From the NCBI GenBank assembly GCA_033439255.1, contig CM065880.1, positions 806,001 through 870,000 on the forward strand: a DNA stretch of 64,000 bases, in the 5' to 3' direction. Every line of letters begins with the position of its first letter. Positions within the stretch are counted from its first letter, which is position 1. The position numbers and the translations under genes were made by a program. The notes under the pieces were generated by a model. The model was not told the origin of the DNA, searched no databases, and saw only the letters and a list, made by a program, of their open reading frames with translations. Shown piece after piece: positions 1 to 9,743 of the stretch. Source of the stretch: Hericium rajendrae. Lineage: Eukaryota; Basidiomycota; Agaricomycetes; Russulales; Hericiaceae.

Positions 1-882
1 CTTGACATCGATCCCGTGGACGGGGAGGATGGTGGCGAGCCGGGAGGGAATATCAGGCAGGCATATCTGTGAGTATCCTTCTGCGTCACGAGTGCTTCAT
101 AATTTGAGACATAAGTGCACAGATTCAAGAGTGACAAAATGAGCCTGGTTGGCGGGTCGCCTGCAGGTGGCTCGCTGGACGCGACGCAGGCCGTCCTGAA
201 CCAAGATGGCCAGGTCGGCTTAACGTGCGTTCCTCTCCCGACACATGCCCTCGACTACATTTCAAACCCGATGAGAATTTTTGAACAGCTTCAATCCCGG
301 TCGCATCGACCCGAACAACACCGCCTGGAGCGCCTCCCGCAAGCCGCTCGTCGCGCACTGGGAGACGCCCTCCGGCCAGCGGTTCTTCACGATCAACCAC
401 CACGGCACAGCCAAGAGCGGGAGCTCGTCGACAGAGGGTAACGCCCGCCCGCCCGTGAACCTAGGCGTTGATCAACGCGCGGCCCAAGTAGCATCCATCG
501 CCGTACGTCCGCCTCCCTACGCCCGAGATCTCACTCACAAAATGCCCGACATGTACAGAACTTCACGAAGAGCATCCTCGCGCTGGACCCGGGCGCCGCG
601 GTCCTCCTCGCGGGCGACTTCAACGAGTTCGCGCAGGCGCGCAGCGTCTTCGCGCCGCTCGCGGGCGTGCTCGCCGAGGCGGACGTGCTCGCGGGCATCC
701 CGGCCGTGGAGCGCTACACGTACGTGTTCGACCAGAACTGCGAGCAGCTGGACCACATCTTCGTGAGCCCCGCAGTCAGCGACGTGCAGGTCGAGCATGT
801 GCACGTGAACAACTGGGCGCCGTCGTCTGATGCGCGCGCGAGCGATCACGATCCGAGCGTTGCGCGGGTGCGGGTGTGCTAA
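1..882 (+). CDS. Endonuclease/exonuclease/phosphatase (DNase I-fold) family protein, 3' part
   Basis: The 5' end lies outside the window. Four exons join in frame: 1-68, 123-224, 289-502 and 559-882 (TAA stop), with GT-AG introns of 54-64 bp. The joined protein shows the family's blocks: DPVDGEDGGEPGGNIRQAYL at the start, then SLVGGSPAGGS, INHHGTAKSG, and near the end LLAGDFNE and ASDHDPSVA, which carry the metal-binding Asp/Asn and catalytic Asp-His of the DNase I fold. Known members are Mg-dependent nucleases or phosphoesterases, and fungal versions with a GG(E/N)xR block are often annotated as extracellular nuclease-like. Whether this one is secreted cannot be judged because the N-terminus is missing. 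It could equally be annotated as a generic EEP-domain phosphatase; the fold assignment is firm, the substrate is not. Confidence 0.88.
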
Positions 883-1189
883 ATATGCATGGTCGGCATC
901 GGGTTGTTGTATGGGTTGGTATTGTGCGGATGCTGTATTTGATATGGTCTCGTCGGCGGAATGCTATGTTGATGTCTTGCGGAGCGACGTTGAACATAAT
1001 GCCCGACGTCGAGATTCAGTATCCGCTAATAGTTAGGTGAGGGCTCATGCTCATTCTGGAACCAAGGCATTTGCCATGAGCGTTTTAATTCAGGGTCGCA
1101 CGTCGGTGAAAGCTTCTCAAATGCAAGCACCAAAATCGGGGTTTCGATTGACCGGCATCCTAAAGGATTATCTGCCTCTACACGTCTGG
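883..1189. other. Intergenic stretch, nothing recognised
   Basis: This is the 3' flank of the nuclease gene. Short ORFs in both strands have no domain, no consistent splice partners and no compositional signal. I see no RNA gene or repeat in it. Confidence 0.5.
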
Positions 1190-1540
1190 CACCCTTCAGA
1201 TTCTCAAGCGACAGAACTCTCTTCATAAACTTGGGGCTCTGGCTCGCGGAACTTCTGTGACGAAAAGCATGAGCGGTCAAGATATACAGAATGGGCGATG
1301 CGACACACAGGGACGGGTTCGAGGTGCTCACGCGTCCTCGGCTACGGGAACGGGCGCCTAGCAACACTCACGCTTTGGCTGCAGACGGAAAAATGTGAGT
1401 ATCCAGCAAAGCCCAAGCTAAGTGTAACGTACAGGGCGACAGCAGGGCGGCGGCGGTTCATACTTTGGAAATGGCTCGGGGTGGGGGGCTGCAAGCACGA
1501 CGGCTGCGGCCAGCAGAGCGACGAAGATGGGGAGCTTCAT
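1190..1540 (-). CDS. Small secreted cysteine-rich protein, family copy 1 (minus strand)
   Basis: Exon 1 runs from the ATG at 1540 to 1433 and encodes a clean signal peptide (MKLPIFVALLAAAVVLAAP) followed by a proline-rich stretch ending in CC. It ends at a GTACGT donor. The following intron and the next exon region align base for base with copy 3 at 5085-5434: the intron end (CCATTCT...CTT(G)ACCGCTCA...CACAG) and the GAGAATCTGAAG stretch are shared. In this copy exon 2 looks shortened and the last exon has diverged, so the mature C-terminus is uncertain. Function unknown; secretion is inferred from the signal peptide. It may be a working gene or an early pseudogene. Confidence 0.6.
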
Positions 1541-1594
1541 AGCGCAGAAAGTAATGGGGTGATTTGCTGGATATGCATCGCTTGCCAGGTGTCC

Positions 1595-1602
1595 TTTAAA
1601 TA
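1595..1602 (-). promoter_or_regulatory. TATA box of secreted-protein copy 1
   Basis: Minus-strand TATTTAAA, 55 bp upstream of the start codon. It is followed by GGACACCTGG and a CATATCCAGC block that recur in the same order after the TATA box of copy 4 (6166). Conservation of noncoding sequence between copies supports a real core promoter. Confidence 0.6.
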
Positions 1603-1676
1603 TGTTTTCAGGTGTCCTGCAGTGCGTAAAAGATGACTATTTTCTGCCATTTGAGTCCCACAGGGAACAGTAGTAT

Positions 1677-1696
1677 CAGAAGACGATTGTTCTGGG
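1677..1696 (-). promoter_or_regulatory. Conserved upstream element, copy 1
   Basis: Minus-strand CCCAGAACAATCGTCTTCTG. Near-identical elements occur upstream of copy 3 (4930-4948) and copy 4 (6063-6082), each about 75-85 bp before the TATA box. The fixed spacing and the conserved core GTCTTCTG suggest a transcription-factor site or a preserved duplicated promoter. Confidence 0.5.
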
Positions 1697-2196
1697 CAGG
1701 AGTACTCCATGTTCTCGCCCATTGACATAATAGATGTCGATGGAAGGAGGAAAACGACTCCTCAGAAATAGCAGACTAGTATCGGAGCACATATCTTTTA
1801 GCGGTTTCGGTCAAGATGATGGACAAGACGGTCGAATGATAGTCTGGTTGGAAATCAGTATCCTCAAGACAAGTAGTGGTACTCTTCGCACTGGACAGCG
1901 TGATAAGAACTCGGAAGGGAAGGCAGATATACTACTTACTGCGGTAGTATGTGGATGCTGATGCTGTTCTGGAAGATTTCAGCTACGCAAAAAAGAAGTC
2001 ACAATTCAATCCCCGTGGTCCAAGATTTGAACGCTGCGCATCCCATATGGCAAACGCAACTGCAGGATTGTGCATCTGTCAAGTCGAGAGTATAAGTGGT
2101 CCACGATCTCACCCGCGACCTCAATTTTGGATACAGCGTTCGGTCTATCGATACAGATGTACAAACCAATTGATCGTCTTCCTTGACAGCCTCACT

Positions 2197-3512
2197 TCAG
2201 TCGCTGTCCCCGTCTTCTTGCATACTCTGCCGGAGCTGCTCTTGCCATACCGCCGCAAACTCCTCCATTCCCCGACCACTGCCCAGGGTGAGCGCCTCGA
2301 GGGGGACCATGTTGTGCTGGTGCGTAGGCGCATTGCGCGCCGCCGCTGGATGGGCAGCAGAATCAATGACGCGCAGAATGGGTGACGTCTCCACGGGAAT
2401 TTCGGGGCTAGGCAGTAGTTCTTGGAGCTCTTCGTAGGTAAACAATAGCGAGTCGGTGCGGGGCGCATAGGGGTTGAAGTCTAGGACGTGGAACCGCTCG
2501 AGATCGCGCGTTAGCAGAATGTCGAAGGTGTCTAATCAGTAGGGAGAGGGAGGTCAGCTTGGACCTGAGCGACAGGGAGAGGAGAGGACGGACATGAACT
2601 AGTTGAAGTCCATCTAGGCTTGACCCGGGACTCCCAGTACGAACGAACTGAGGAGGTTATTTTCGCCTGGGTGGCGGCCTCGTTCAAGAAATCGTAGTGG
2701 TTGTTATCCCGCTGTGACAAGGCTGTTGGTGATTTCCGATCAAATATGGGCGCCCACTGAGCAAGCAAGGAGCATACCAATCAACTTATTCTCGCGGACG
2801 AAACATCGCAGCTCACGACTGCCTTCCATAGAATACCATTTCCTGAGGACGAGCTCAAGCTGATATTCAGAGGAGTCGCCGTCCTCCTGGTTCGGTGGCT
2901 CGATACAATTTTCAAATATATTGCTCTCGAGCAAGTCGTGCGTTACGAAGTCGGAGGATTTGAGAAGAAGGTAGACATCTGCGGGAGATGTGCACTTGAG
3001 AGGCGAGAATGATGGTAGAATCCATGCCGCATCCTATATAGACAGATAAACATGGGGTGAACTGATCCTAGTGCACAAGTGCCATACCTTCGGCGACGAG
3101 AAGTTGAGCTTTGGAAACACTGCATCGTACTCCTTGACGGCCGCTCTGATCTGCGCATCCAGCCCAGGAAACGCGAAATGTGGATGATCATTCTCCTCGC
3201 CCGCCTCTTCGTCCACGTCTTCGACTGTACTCGCTGCGGGTCTGCAATGTCAGGTGCATTTCATCAGTTACTTGTATAAGTGAAAGACATAGAGGGGCAT
3301 GGCGGACGCACGAACACGTCTTCAGAGCCTTCAGGTAGGAACACGCTCTCCGCATCCAGATAACTCCGGAACTCGATGCTCAAAGGACGGATGATTGTGG
3401 ACTTAATAGAGATTGACGAGAAGATGGGATACCAGGCAGAGAATTGGAAGGATAGGACATCTTTCCTAGTCAGAGGCGGAAACGGTGAAGGAACAGTTGG
3501 ATTATTTGACAT
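2197..3512 (-). CDS. CDC123: CDC123 homologue (eIF2 assembly / cell division cycle protein)
   Basis: Five exons join in frame on the minus strand: 3512-3316, 3241-3088, 3033 to about 2773, about 2737 to 2610, and 2531-2197 (stop). The joined protein follows the D123 family from end to end: FQFSAWYP...STIIRPL near residue 20-45, LPEGSEDV, FPKLNFSSPK|DAAWILP, TSPADVYLLLKSSDF, then RELRCFVRENKLI, SQRDNNHYDFL, LLTRDLERFHVLDFNPYAPRTDSLLFTYEEL. The RxFV, SQRD and DFNPY blocks form the ATP-grasp-like active region. In yeast and mammals CDC123 is a cytosolic factor that promotes assembly of the eIF2 heterotrimer, so it is expected to be a single-copy essential gene. The start was chosen at the ATG at 3512 because the conserved N-terminus begins about 16 residues later. 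The C-terminal acidic tail (EDGDSD) is also usual. Confidence 0.95.
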
Positions 3513-3964
3513 GGTGCAGAAATACACAGATCCTGGAGACCTTGTCAATGCGTTGGAGAAGGACGAAATCAAAATGAAGTCGCACCGCTGTGTTACCAAA
3601 TAAAGCTCATCACCTGCCTAATTCGAAACTTTCATTTTCCGTGGTCCCTGCCCGGCGTAACGGTAGATACAGCCTTTGCCTCACTTCGTGCAACTCCCTG
3701 CAATGGCCTTTGGGCCTGCTTATAAAGAGATCGAGACATCATTTGTTATCCAGAAGTTGGGATTGTAGAAGACCAGTGAGTCCGTATTCGCAGTCCACGA
3801 ACTGACTGCTACTGGCTGGCATCTATGACAACAGCGACGTCACGACGTAGGATGCAGATGATTGGTAGCAGAAACGGTACGTAGAGTATCGTTGAAATTC
3901 TGGAGTCGTTCTCGTGATCTGTAAACAGGATAGACGTCTTCCATCGCTCATAAGTACAAGGCCT

Positions 3965-4236
3965 AATGAAAGACGGCCCGTGAGTATCCCGCCCCAGTCC
4001 TATGCGTCGACGGCCCGCACATTCTCTTTACATACTTTGGTCACTCACGCTCTTTGTCACAGGTAGCCCGTGCGAGCTCGCCTTGCGAAGAATGTGTCAT
4101 CACTGAGTGTCCAGAGTTCGCCGGAGTTTACAGCCAGATGTACTGCTGTAATGCGCAGAAATCCCCGACTCCGGCGGAAAGAAATGCAGTAGAATCCAGG
4201 GTTTCCCAATCCTTCTCACGGCTCAACGCCGTCTGA
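3965..4236 (+). pseudogene. Secreted cysteine-rich protein, family copy 2, decayed
   Basis: The remnant of exon 2 (GACGGCCC before a GTGAGT donor), the following intron and the last exon align with copy 3. The last exon reads SPCEECVITECPEFAGVYSQMYCC and continues open to a stop at 4236, so this copy keeps a longer C-terminal part than copy 3. No signal-peptide exon can be found upstream: 3600-3960 gives no matching ORF, although a TATAAAGAG at about 3721-3731 may mark the old promoter. I read it as a 5'-decayed family member. An alternative is a functional gene with an exon 1 that I failed to recognise. Confidence 0.5.
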
Positions 4237-4904
4237 CATGGAAACCTTACGACACGACGCTGAGGGTCATGCACCCATAGCGCCGTTAGTGCACTACTGA
4301 CAGAACCTATGATATCGGATAGACCTTAGCGCGGGCCCAGCATTTTTTCTCTCTGAATGCAGAGATTGGCACCAGCCGATGTTGGTCGATGTCTAGAGAT
4401 GTAAGAGCCAGGAATGACTCAGTCCCAGTATCGCTCCCCCCTCTCCCCTTCCTGTTTCTGGATTAAAATCTCGTTCTAAAGCCGCATTTTTCCATGAAGG
4501 GACAGTAGAGCCGTAAATATAGGTATGAGTGTCTCTGGGCTGTTACAGAGAACTATCTACTAATTCTTGTTCTAATCTCACTCAGGGTCTTTGGCCGGAT
4601 CATTAAGTGGTGTAGGTCATTGTTCTTTGTGTGTTATTGTGGGCTGCACCTGACGCAAGAATTGTAGTAAGATATATTGGTCCAGCTACCTAAATTGTGG
4701 ATCGTGTTCTATCACTTCTCGTCCAGCAACAAAAGCTCAGCTATGTTTAAATGTCAACTCAACACATGCAATGCCCCGTCATAGCTCGCGCCACTGAAAC
4801 TACACAGGCGAGGATTTTTTTTTTTTGAAATACCACATGATCCTTTGACGCGCAGTCGATCTGGTCTTCCTGAAGAATATGTCAGAACGTCGGTCCTTTC
4901 GAAC
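4237..4904. other. Intergenic stretch between family copies 2 and 3
   Basis: No coding signal or repeat recognised. A 10-base T run sits near 4817. Short ORFs here have no matching splice partners. Confidence 0.4.
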
Positions 4905-4929
4905 AAGCATATGGAAGACTTGTATGTAT

Positions 4930-4948
4930 GCAGAGCGGCTGTCTTCTG
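4930..4948 (+). promoter_or_regulatory. Conserved upstream element, copy 3
   Basis: GCAGAGCGGCTGTCTTCTG, 75 bp before the TATA box at 5023. It shares the core CAGA-C-G-GTCTTCTG with copies 1 and 4, and the flanking block AGCATATGGAA is also shared with copy 4. Confidence 0.5.
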
Positions 4949-5022
4949 CTTCAGGCTTGACCCTGCCGCATGGGAACTTTCCCTTCCCCATTGAACGTAT
5001 CTATATCCGAAAGATTTCCTCT

Positions 5023-5028
5023 TATAAA
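5023..5028 (+). promoter_or_regulatory. TATA box of secreted-protein copy 3
   Basis: TATAAA, 57 bp upstream of the ATG at 5085. The other copies have a TATA-like box at a similar distance (copy 1 about 55 bp, copy 4 about 70 bp). Confidence 0.6.
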
Positions 5029-5084
5029 GCGCCCCCGGAGAGTTATGCCCATCCCAGGCAAAGCCTTCCCCCAAAGCTCCCAGT

Positions 5085-5434
5085 ATGAAGTTCGCCGCTC
5101 TCGTTGCGCTACTCGCTGCAGCCATCGTGCTCGCAGCCCCCCAGCCGCTGTCCAACAGGACGCCTTTCCCGCTCTCGGTGAGGCAGGAGTGCTGTCCCGA
5201 CGTGCGTCACATTCAGTGATTGCTTCGGCTCCATACAGAGGCTGATGATCTTTGTCTGCAGATTCACGCCTGCTGCTTTGCGGTAGACGAGAGTCCGTGA
5301 GCGCTGACCCGGTTCACTGTGCGTCGCGTCGTCCATTCTCTCCCATCTTGGCCGCTCACGCCCTTCGCCGCAGGTGACCTGCGAGCCGGAGTCCGCCTTG
5401 TGAAGAATGTATCGTCGCTGAGAATCTGAAGTAG
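5085..5434 (+). CDS. Small secreted cysteine-rich protein, family copy 3 (66 aa)
   Basis: Three exons, 5085-5201, 5262-5296 and 5386-5434, total 201 nt and join in frame to a 66-residue protein. It starts with a signal peptide (MKFAALVALLAAAIVLAAP) with a predicted cleavage after the AAP region. The mature part has six cysteines as CC (ECCPD), CC (HACCF) and CxxC (PPCEEC). It ends NLK-stop. The first AG of the last intron (before GTGACC) would create an immediate stop, so the acceptor 14 bp later (GCGAG|CC) was chosen; copies 1 and 2 have the same GCGAG. No family is recognised. Its size, cysteine content and secretion signal fit a small secreted protein of effector or surface type, but the role is unknown. 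This is the best-preserved member of the four-copy set. Confidence 0.68.
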
Positions 5435-6062
5435 CCAGAGTGTAACGGCAAATGTACTGACACACCGCCGGTGAATGGAAAGTAGATGTTCGGTTGTGCC
5501 TGCATTCGAGATGACCCAGTGCTTTTCGATGTACTCGTTCTCGCTGTGGATGGCTACAACTGATTGTCTGCCGCTCAATAGCCATGTTGGAGGCTGATGA
5601 CTCTCACTTTCAGCTGACGTCGGCGGACTTTGCATCGGGAGACAACGGATTCGACAGGTCTACGCAAACACCAATTTCTGTTCCTTTTTCGTACAGATTT
5701 CAATTAGATTACTCGACAACGTACGTCGTCATTCGCCTGTTCTTAGTTTTCATGACTGATGCATATGTACAAAGGCGATATGGAGTTATGAATTTCACCT
5801 TTGCTTGCACCGCGTTACGTTGTTCTCCAGAAACCTTGCCTGGGTTCCCCATTCCGTTCCCCCGCCCCCTCTGTTCACATTATCACTACCCATTCCTGGG
5901 AGAGTCCCTTCCGATGTCATCACCACGCGACCGTCTTGTCTTCATTCTTGACTGCATCCCGCGAGACAATGTCCTCTGATATCGACCCGAATCCTCCAAA
6001 GAGCCATTTTTCTCCTTCCTCAAGCATATTACTTATGCATGAGCATATGGAACACTCTTGTG

Positions 6063-6082
6063 CCCAGAACGACTGTCTTCTG
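6063..6082 (+). promoter_or_regulatory. Conserved upstream element, copy 4
   Basis: CCCAGAACGACTGTCTTCTG, 17 of 20 bases identical to the element of copy 1 and 84 bp before the TATA box at 6166. It is preceded by GCATATGGAA as in copy 3. Confidence 0.5.
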
Positions 6083-6165
6083 GTTCTGTTTCAGATCATC
6101 AACAAAGACTCGTGAGACGGTAAAGAATTGTATTCAGTTACGCGCTGATGCGGCAACTGAAAACA

Positions 6166-6171
6166 TATAAA
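6166..6171 (+). promoter_or_regulatory. TATA box of secreted-protein copy 4
   Basis: TATAAA followed by GGACATCCGG and GCATATCCAGC, the same block that follows the TATA box of copy 1. Confidence 0.55.
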
Positions 6172-6241
6172 GGACATCCGGTGAGCAAGGCATATCCAGC
6201 GCAAAGCCATATTCCGCCATAACCCACTTGGACGTACTACC

Positions 6242-6420
6242 ATGAGGTTTTCTGCTCTCCTCGCTTTCCCCGCCGCAACCGTTGTTCTAGTGGCCCACGG
6301 ACCCTGCTAGTGACCTGCGAACCGGAGTCCCGCCTCGTGAAGAACCTGTCGCCGCTGAGAATCCAGAGTTCCCCAGACGTGTACGGACAGATGTACTGCT
6401 ACACCTCCGTTCAATCGGAT
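6242..6420 (+). pseudogene. Secreted cysteine-rich protein, family copy 4, pseudogene
   Basis: The ATG at 6242 opens a signal-peptide-like stretch (MRFSALLAFPAATVVLVAHG) aligned with copies 1 and 3. It then hits TAG after PC. Directly after the stop the sequence continues as the last exon of the family (TGACCTGCGA, then GAAGAACCTGTCGCCGCTGAGAATC), with no intron and no exon 2. The middle of the gene has therefore been deleted. The promoter block is still well conserved, which suggests a recent loss. Confidence 0.6.
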
Positions 6421-7089
6421 TTGTATGTTCGTGCCTGCATTTGCGATGCTTCCGCAGTTCCATATAGATGCGGCCCTGCGCGATGGTGTTATTCAATGCG
6501 GGGGATCCGCCACGTAGCCACTCGATCAACACTCGATATAGCTTCCCAGAGGCAGTTGTGGACAGAACTCGACTGATGACCTTCCTACCGCAGGATCGTC
6601 TGTCCGAGCCCGGTGCACAGATCGAGCAACATTGCGCGAGACGCAGCGTCGAGTTCCTCATTCAGCGATACTGCGTCCGAATCTCGTATCCCTTGATTTT
6701 GAAAATAGCAAGGCTGCAGATCCGCAGACTTCACGGCGATGTAGGGTACGGCACCCTGGAGAATATTGCAGGTAAGCACTGAGCAACGTGGGTGAGCCGA
6801 CCTCCATTACCTTTGTAGGGGTTGACACCGGCCTTGGACGTAGGACTTCAGACTTGATCTCCCCCGCACGTCTGCAGTGACAATCAGAATCTAACAAGAC
6901 CGTAGCGGCGAATCCCACATGATATCACAAAGCGTGAGCGTGGAACAATCGTAATCATTATCTTCCATACTATCCATGAATTACTGTATATCGCCATCTC
7001 TCTCCGTCTCCAGAACCCCCAGGGACCGGCGATACAAGACCAGCTTTTCTACGAAATGCTGTTCGTCCATCCCCGCATCGTCGAACCAC
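6421..7089. other. Gap between secreted-family copy 4 and desaturase
   Basis: This holds the 3' side of the decayed copy 4 and the 3' flank of the desaturase gene. Short ORFs in both strands are not supported by homology or by spliceable partners. Confidence 0.4.
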
Positions 7090-8752
7090 CTACTTGTCGA
7101 CCTCAATACCCGAGTCGCTCGCGCTGTTGTCCGGGTACACCGGGCGCGTCGCCGCGAGGCCCTTCGCGTTCTTGTAGAACACGATGTCGCCCTCGTCCTC
7201 GACGAACTTGCACTCGCGGAAGACGCGGTAGATCTCCCCCCAGCCGCTCGGCGCGCCCTGCAGCTTGATGCCGGACTGCTCGAGGCGCTTGCGCAGCGCG
7301 TACGTCGCCTCCCACGCGTGGTAGTGCGGGATCTTGCTCGCGACGTGGTGCGCGACATGGGTCTCGGAGATGCCGTGCGTCACCGACGCGCCGATCCAGC
7401 CCATGATCGGGCCGAGCCCGCCGAGGAGGTTGCGGTCGAGCGTCGCGAGCGCGCCACGCTGGAAGGTGAACTCCGGCGCGCGGTAGTGGGGAAGGAGCGG
7501 GTCGGTGTGCTGCAGGAACGTGATCATCACCAGCCAGTGGTTCACCCTAGAATGCGGTAATCGTTAATGAACGCGGCAAATGAGCGGAGGAAGAAGACAC
7601 GTGCCAGAGATAAGGAACGAGGTAGACACGGAAGACTTCCGCGAAACCACGGTTCATCGTCCAGAGAACGAGCGCGCCAATCCAGAGAAGGATGCCGATG
7701 TCGGAGATGACAACCTGGCCGAACTGGTGAGGTGCGTAGATGATAGCGTTGGGGTTGAAGTCTGCGCAAATGAAATCTCAGACAACGGGAACGTGCCAAT
7801 AGACGTGTGGGACGTACGACTAGTGCCCCTGGGGTAACGCTTCTGACCAGATGCATTCCTAATCAGATACATGGGCCAACCAAAAGTCTGCATCATGGAA
7901 CATCATTGTAAGAAGCCGGTTCATAAAAGGCAATCAACGGAACATTTACGGACCAGGTACGAAAATGCACCAAAGAGAGCGCCGATGGGCGAATCACCAA
8001 TCGCATCGTAGAGCTCGTGCATAACCTTGTCCGAGATACTCGCACCCAGGAGATCCTCATTCTCATGGTCAATGGGAGGCAGACCCATCTCCGACCGGGT
8101 GCGGGGAACAAAGACCTGGTCCTGAGTCATATGGCCGGTCGAAGCGTGGTGCTTCGCGTGAGAAATGCGCCATGAATGGTATGGGACGCCCAAACTGCCA
8201 AAACAAGATCAGCCAAGACGCGTCGCGACAAAAGCGGAGTGACAGCTCACGCAGAATGCAACACCCATCCGACAGCGTTGTTGATGAACTTCGACTCTGA
8301 GAACGCCTGATGTCCGCACTCGTGCGCGACGACCCAAAGACCGGTGGCGACGAGGCCGGCACCGAAGCTGTACAGTGCCCAGAGAGCGAAGCGCGCGAGC
8401 GGGTAGAGGTAAGGATGGTAATAGTCGATATGCTCAGGGCTAAGGAGCGGGTCGACATAGGTCGTGGCCTTGTAGATCCCTGTGAGAAGAAGGACATCCC
8501 ACACGCTTTGGGGCGCGTTAGACGCGGGCGGGCGTGATGGTTGGGGTAGACTCACATGTAGAGTGAAGAGTGCAGCGCAGAGCGCTTGAAGCAATGCTGG
8601 CTGTGGTGAAAGGTCAGCGCACAAGAAAGAAGACGCGTCAAAGCGTGCGCGTACGGAATGGCCGACAGCAGATCCTTCACAGTAAAGTCTGGGATGATAC
8701 ATTTGTTTTGTTCGACGACATAGGTGGCGCCGTCGCGAGACTCGGTCTTCAT
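7090..8752 (-). CDS. FAD2: Delta-12 (oleate) fatty acid desaturase
   Basis: At least six exons on the minus strand. Exon 1 (8752-8655) ends ...DLLSAIP; exon 2 (8600-8556) gives HCFKRSALHSSLY; exon 3 starts at 8505 and carries the first histidine box HECGHQAF; exon 4 (from 8194) carries the second, HAKHH; the last exon (to 7090) has THVAHH, the third. These eight histidines bind the di-iron centre that inserts a double bond at carbon 12 of oleoyl lipid to give linoleate, in the ER membrane. Hydrophobic stretches around boxes 1 and 3 fit the usual four membrane spans. The start is the ATG at 8752, since the MKTESRDG N-terminus leads directly into the conserved DFTVKDLLSAIP. Phases of exons 1-3 agree. 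Delta-12 rather than delta-15 specificity is inferred from overall resemblance to basidiomycete oleate desaturases. Confidence 0.92.
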
Positions 8753-9743
8753 GTCGGGCAAGAAACGAGAGGACCGGGAGGAGAGGCGATAAAAAGTCTA
8801 GGAAACGTCTAGGGGGGCACGTCTATTTGAAAGGAAAGAGGGACTGGGACCGGACTGTCCGCAGGGAGGCAGTGGGCGGGTCTGAAGAAAAAAAGACAGC
8901 AGGTATCCATTTTATGGTCCAACCCCGCCCGTTCGGCCTTTACCGGTCCTATCGCTTGGCGCCCTTTGGGCAACAAAGGCCAACAACAGCCAACAACCCC
9001 ATCAAGTCGCGTCGTGCTCCGTTCAACTTCCGGTCACCAGGGTCATCCGATCACGCGTATGTTTCAAAGTCTTCCACACAAAAAAAAACTTACATATCAG
9101 TGATCACCAACGTCGCTCAACACGACGTACGTGTAGCTGCCATATGATGCTCGGAAGTAAAATGTTGTGCTGTGCATGGTCTTTGTCGACTGATCCTCGA
9201 TCGCGCTGTATCGCAATGTCAAATTTTCTGGGAAGCTTTATTCATGTGCCAGCGACGCGCCGCGGTCATGCAGCTCGTCCGTAGACTGGAACAGGCTGGA
9301 ATTACCGGATCACACCACTCGAGCTAGACAGAATCGAGACATCGTATGGCCTCAGAAAATTTACGCGCCCGAGGTGAGTTTGCAACCCTGACGAAGACAA
9401 GGCGCGCGCTATGGGGAAAGCGCAGACACGGAGGTAAATCTGAAGCAGTATTTCACCGCTTCCGCAACTACTCTACTACTAAGCCGCATCAGTACCGCTC
9501 CCATGCTATCCCACATTTTTCGACCATCTGTTTATATTGGCAGACCAACTTTGGATATCCTTGCACAATCCATCCGCAGGTACTGCTCCCCGACCGCAAA
9601 ACCCGACCACCGTTCGCACTCCTCTCAGCGCTCGACGTCGAGGAACCGCTGCGCGGCGGAACGATGCATGGTCAGCAGGGATGTAATAGCAATCTAAGCA
9701 GCCCGCTCTGCCGCGAAGTCCATGGTACGCAGACCCAATCCCG
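8753..9743. other. Desaturase promoter region and intergenic DNA
   Basis: About 1 kb with no recognised gene. It should contain the desaturase promoter and 5' leader just above 8752, and the 3' flank of the kinase gene below 9744. The plus-strand ORF that crosses 9346-10377 is an antisense shadow of the kinase tail. Confidence 0.45.
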
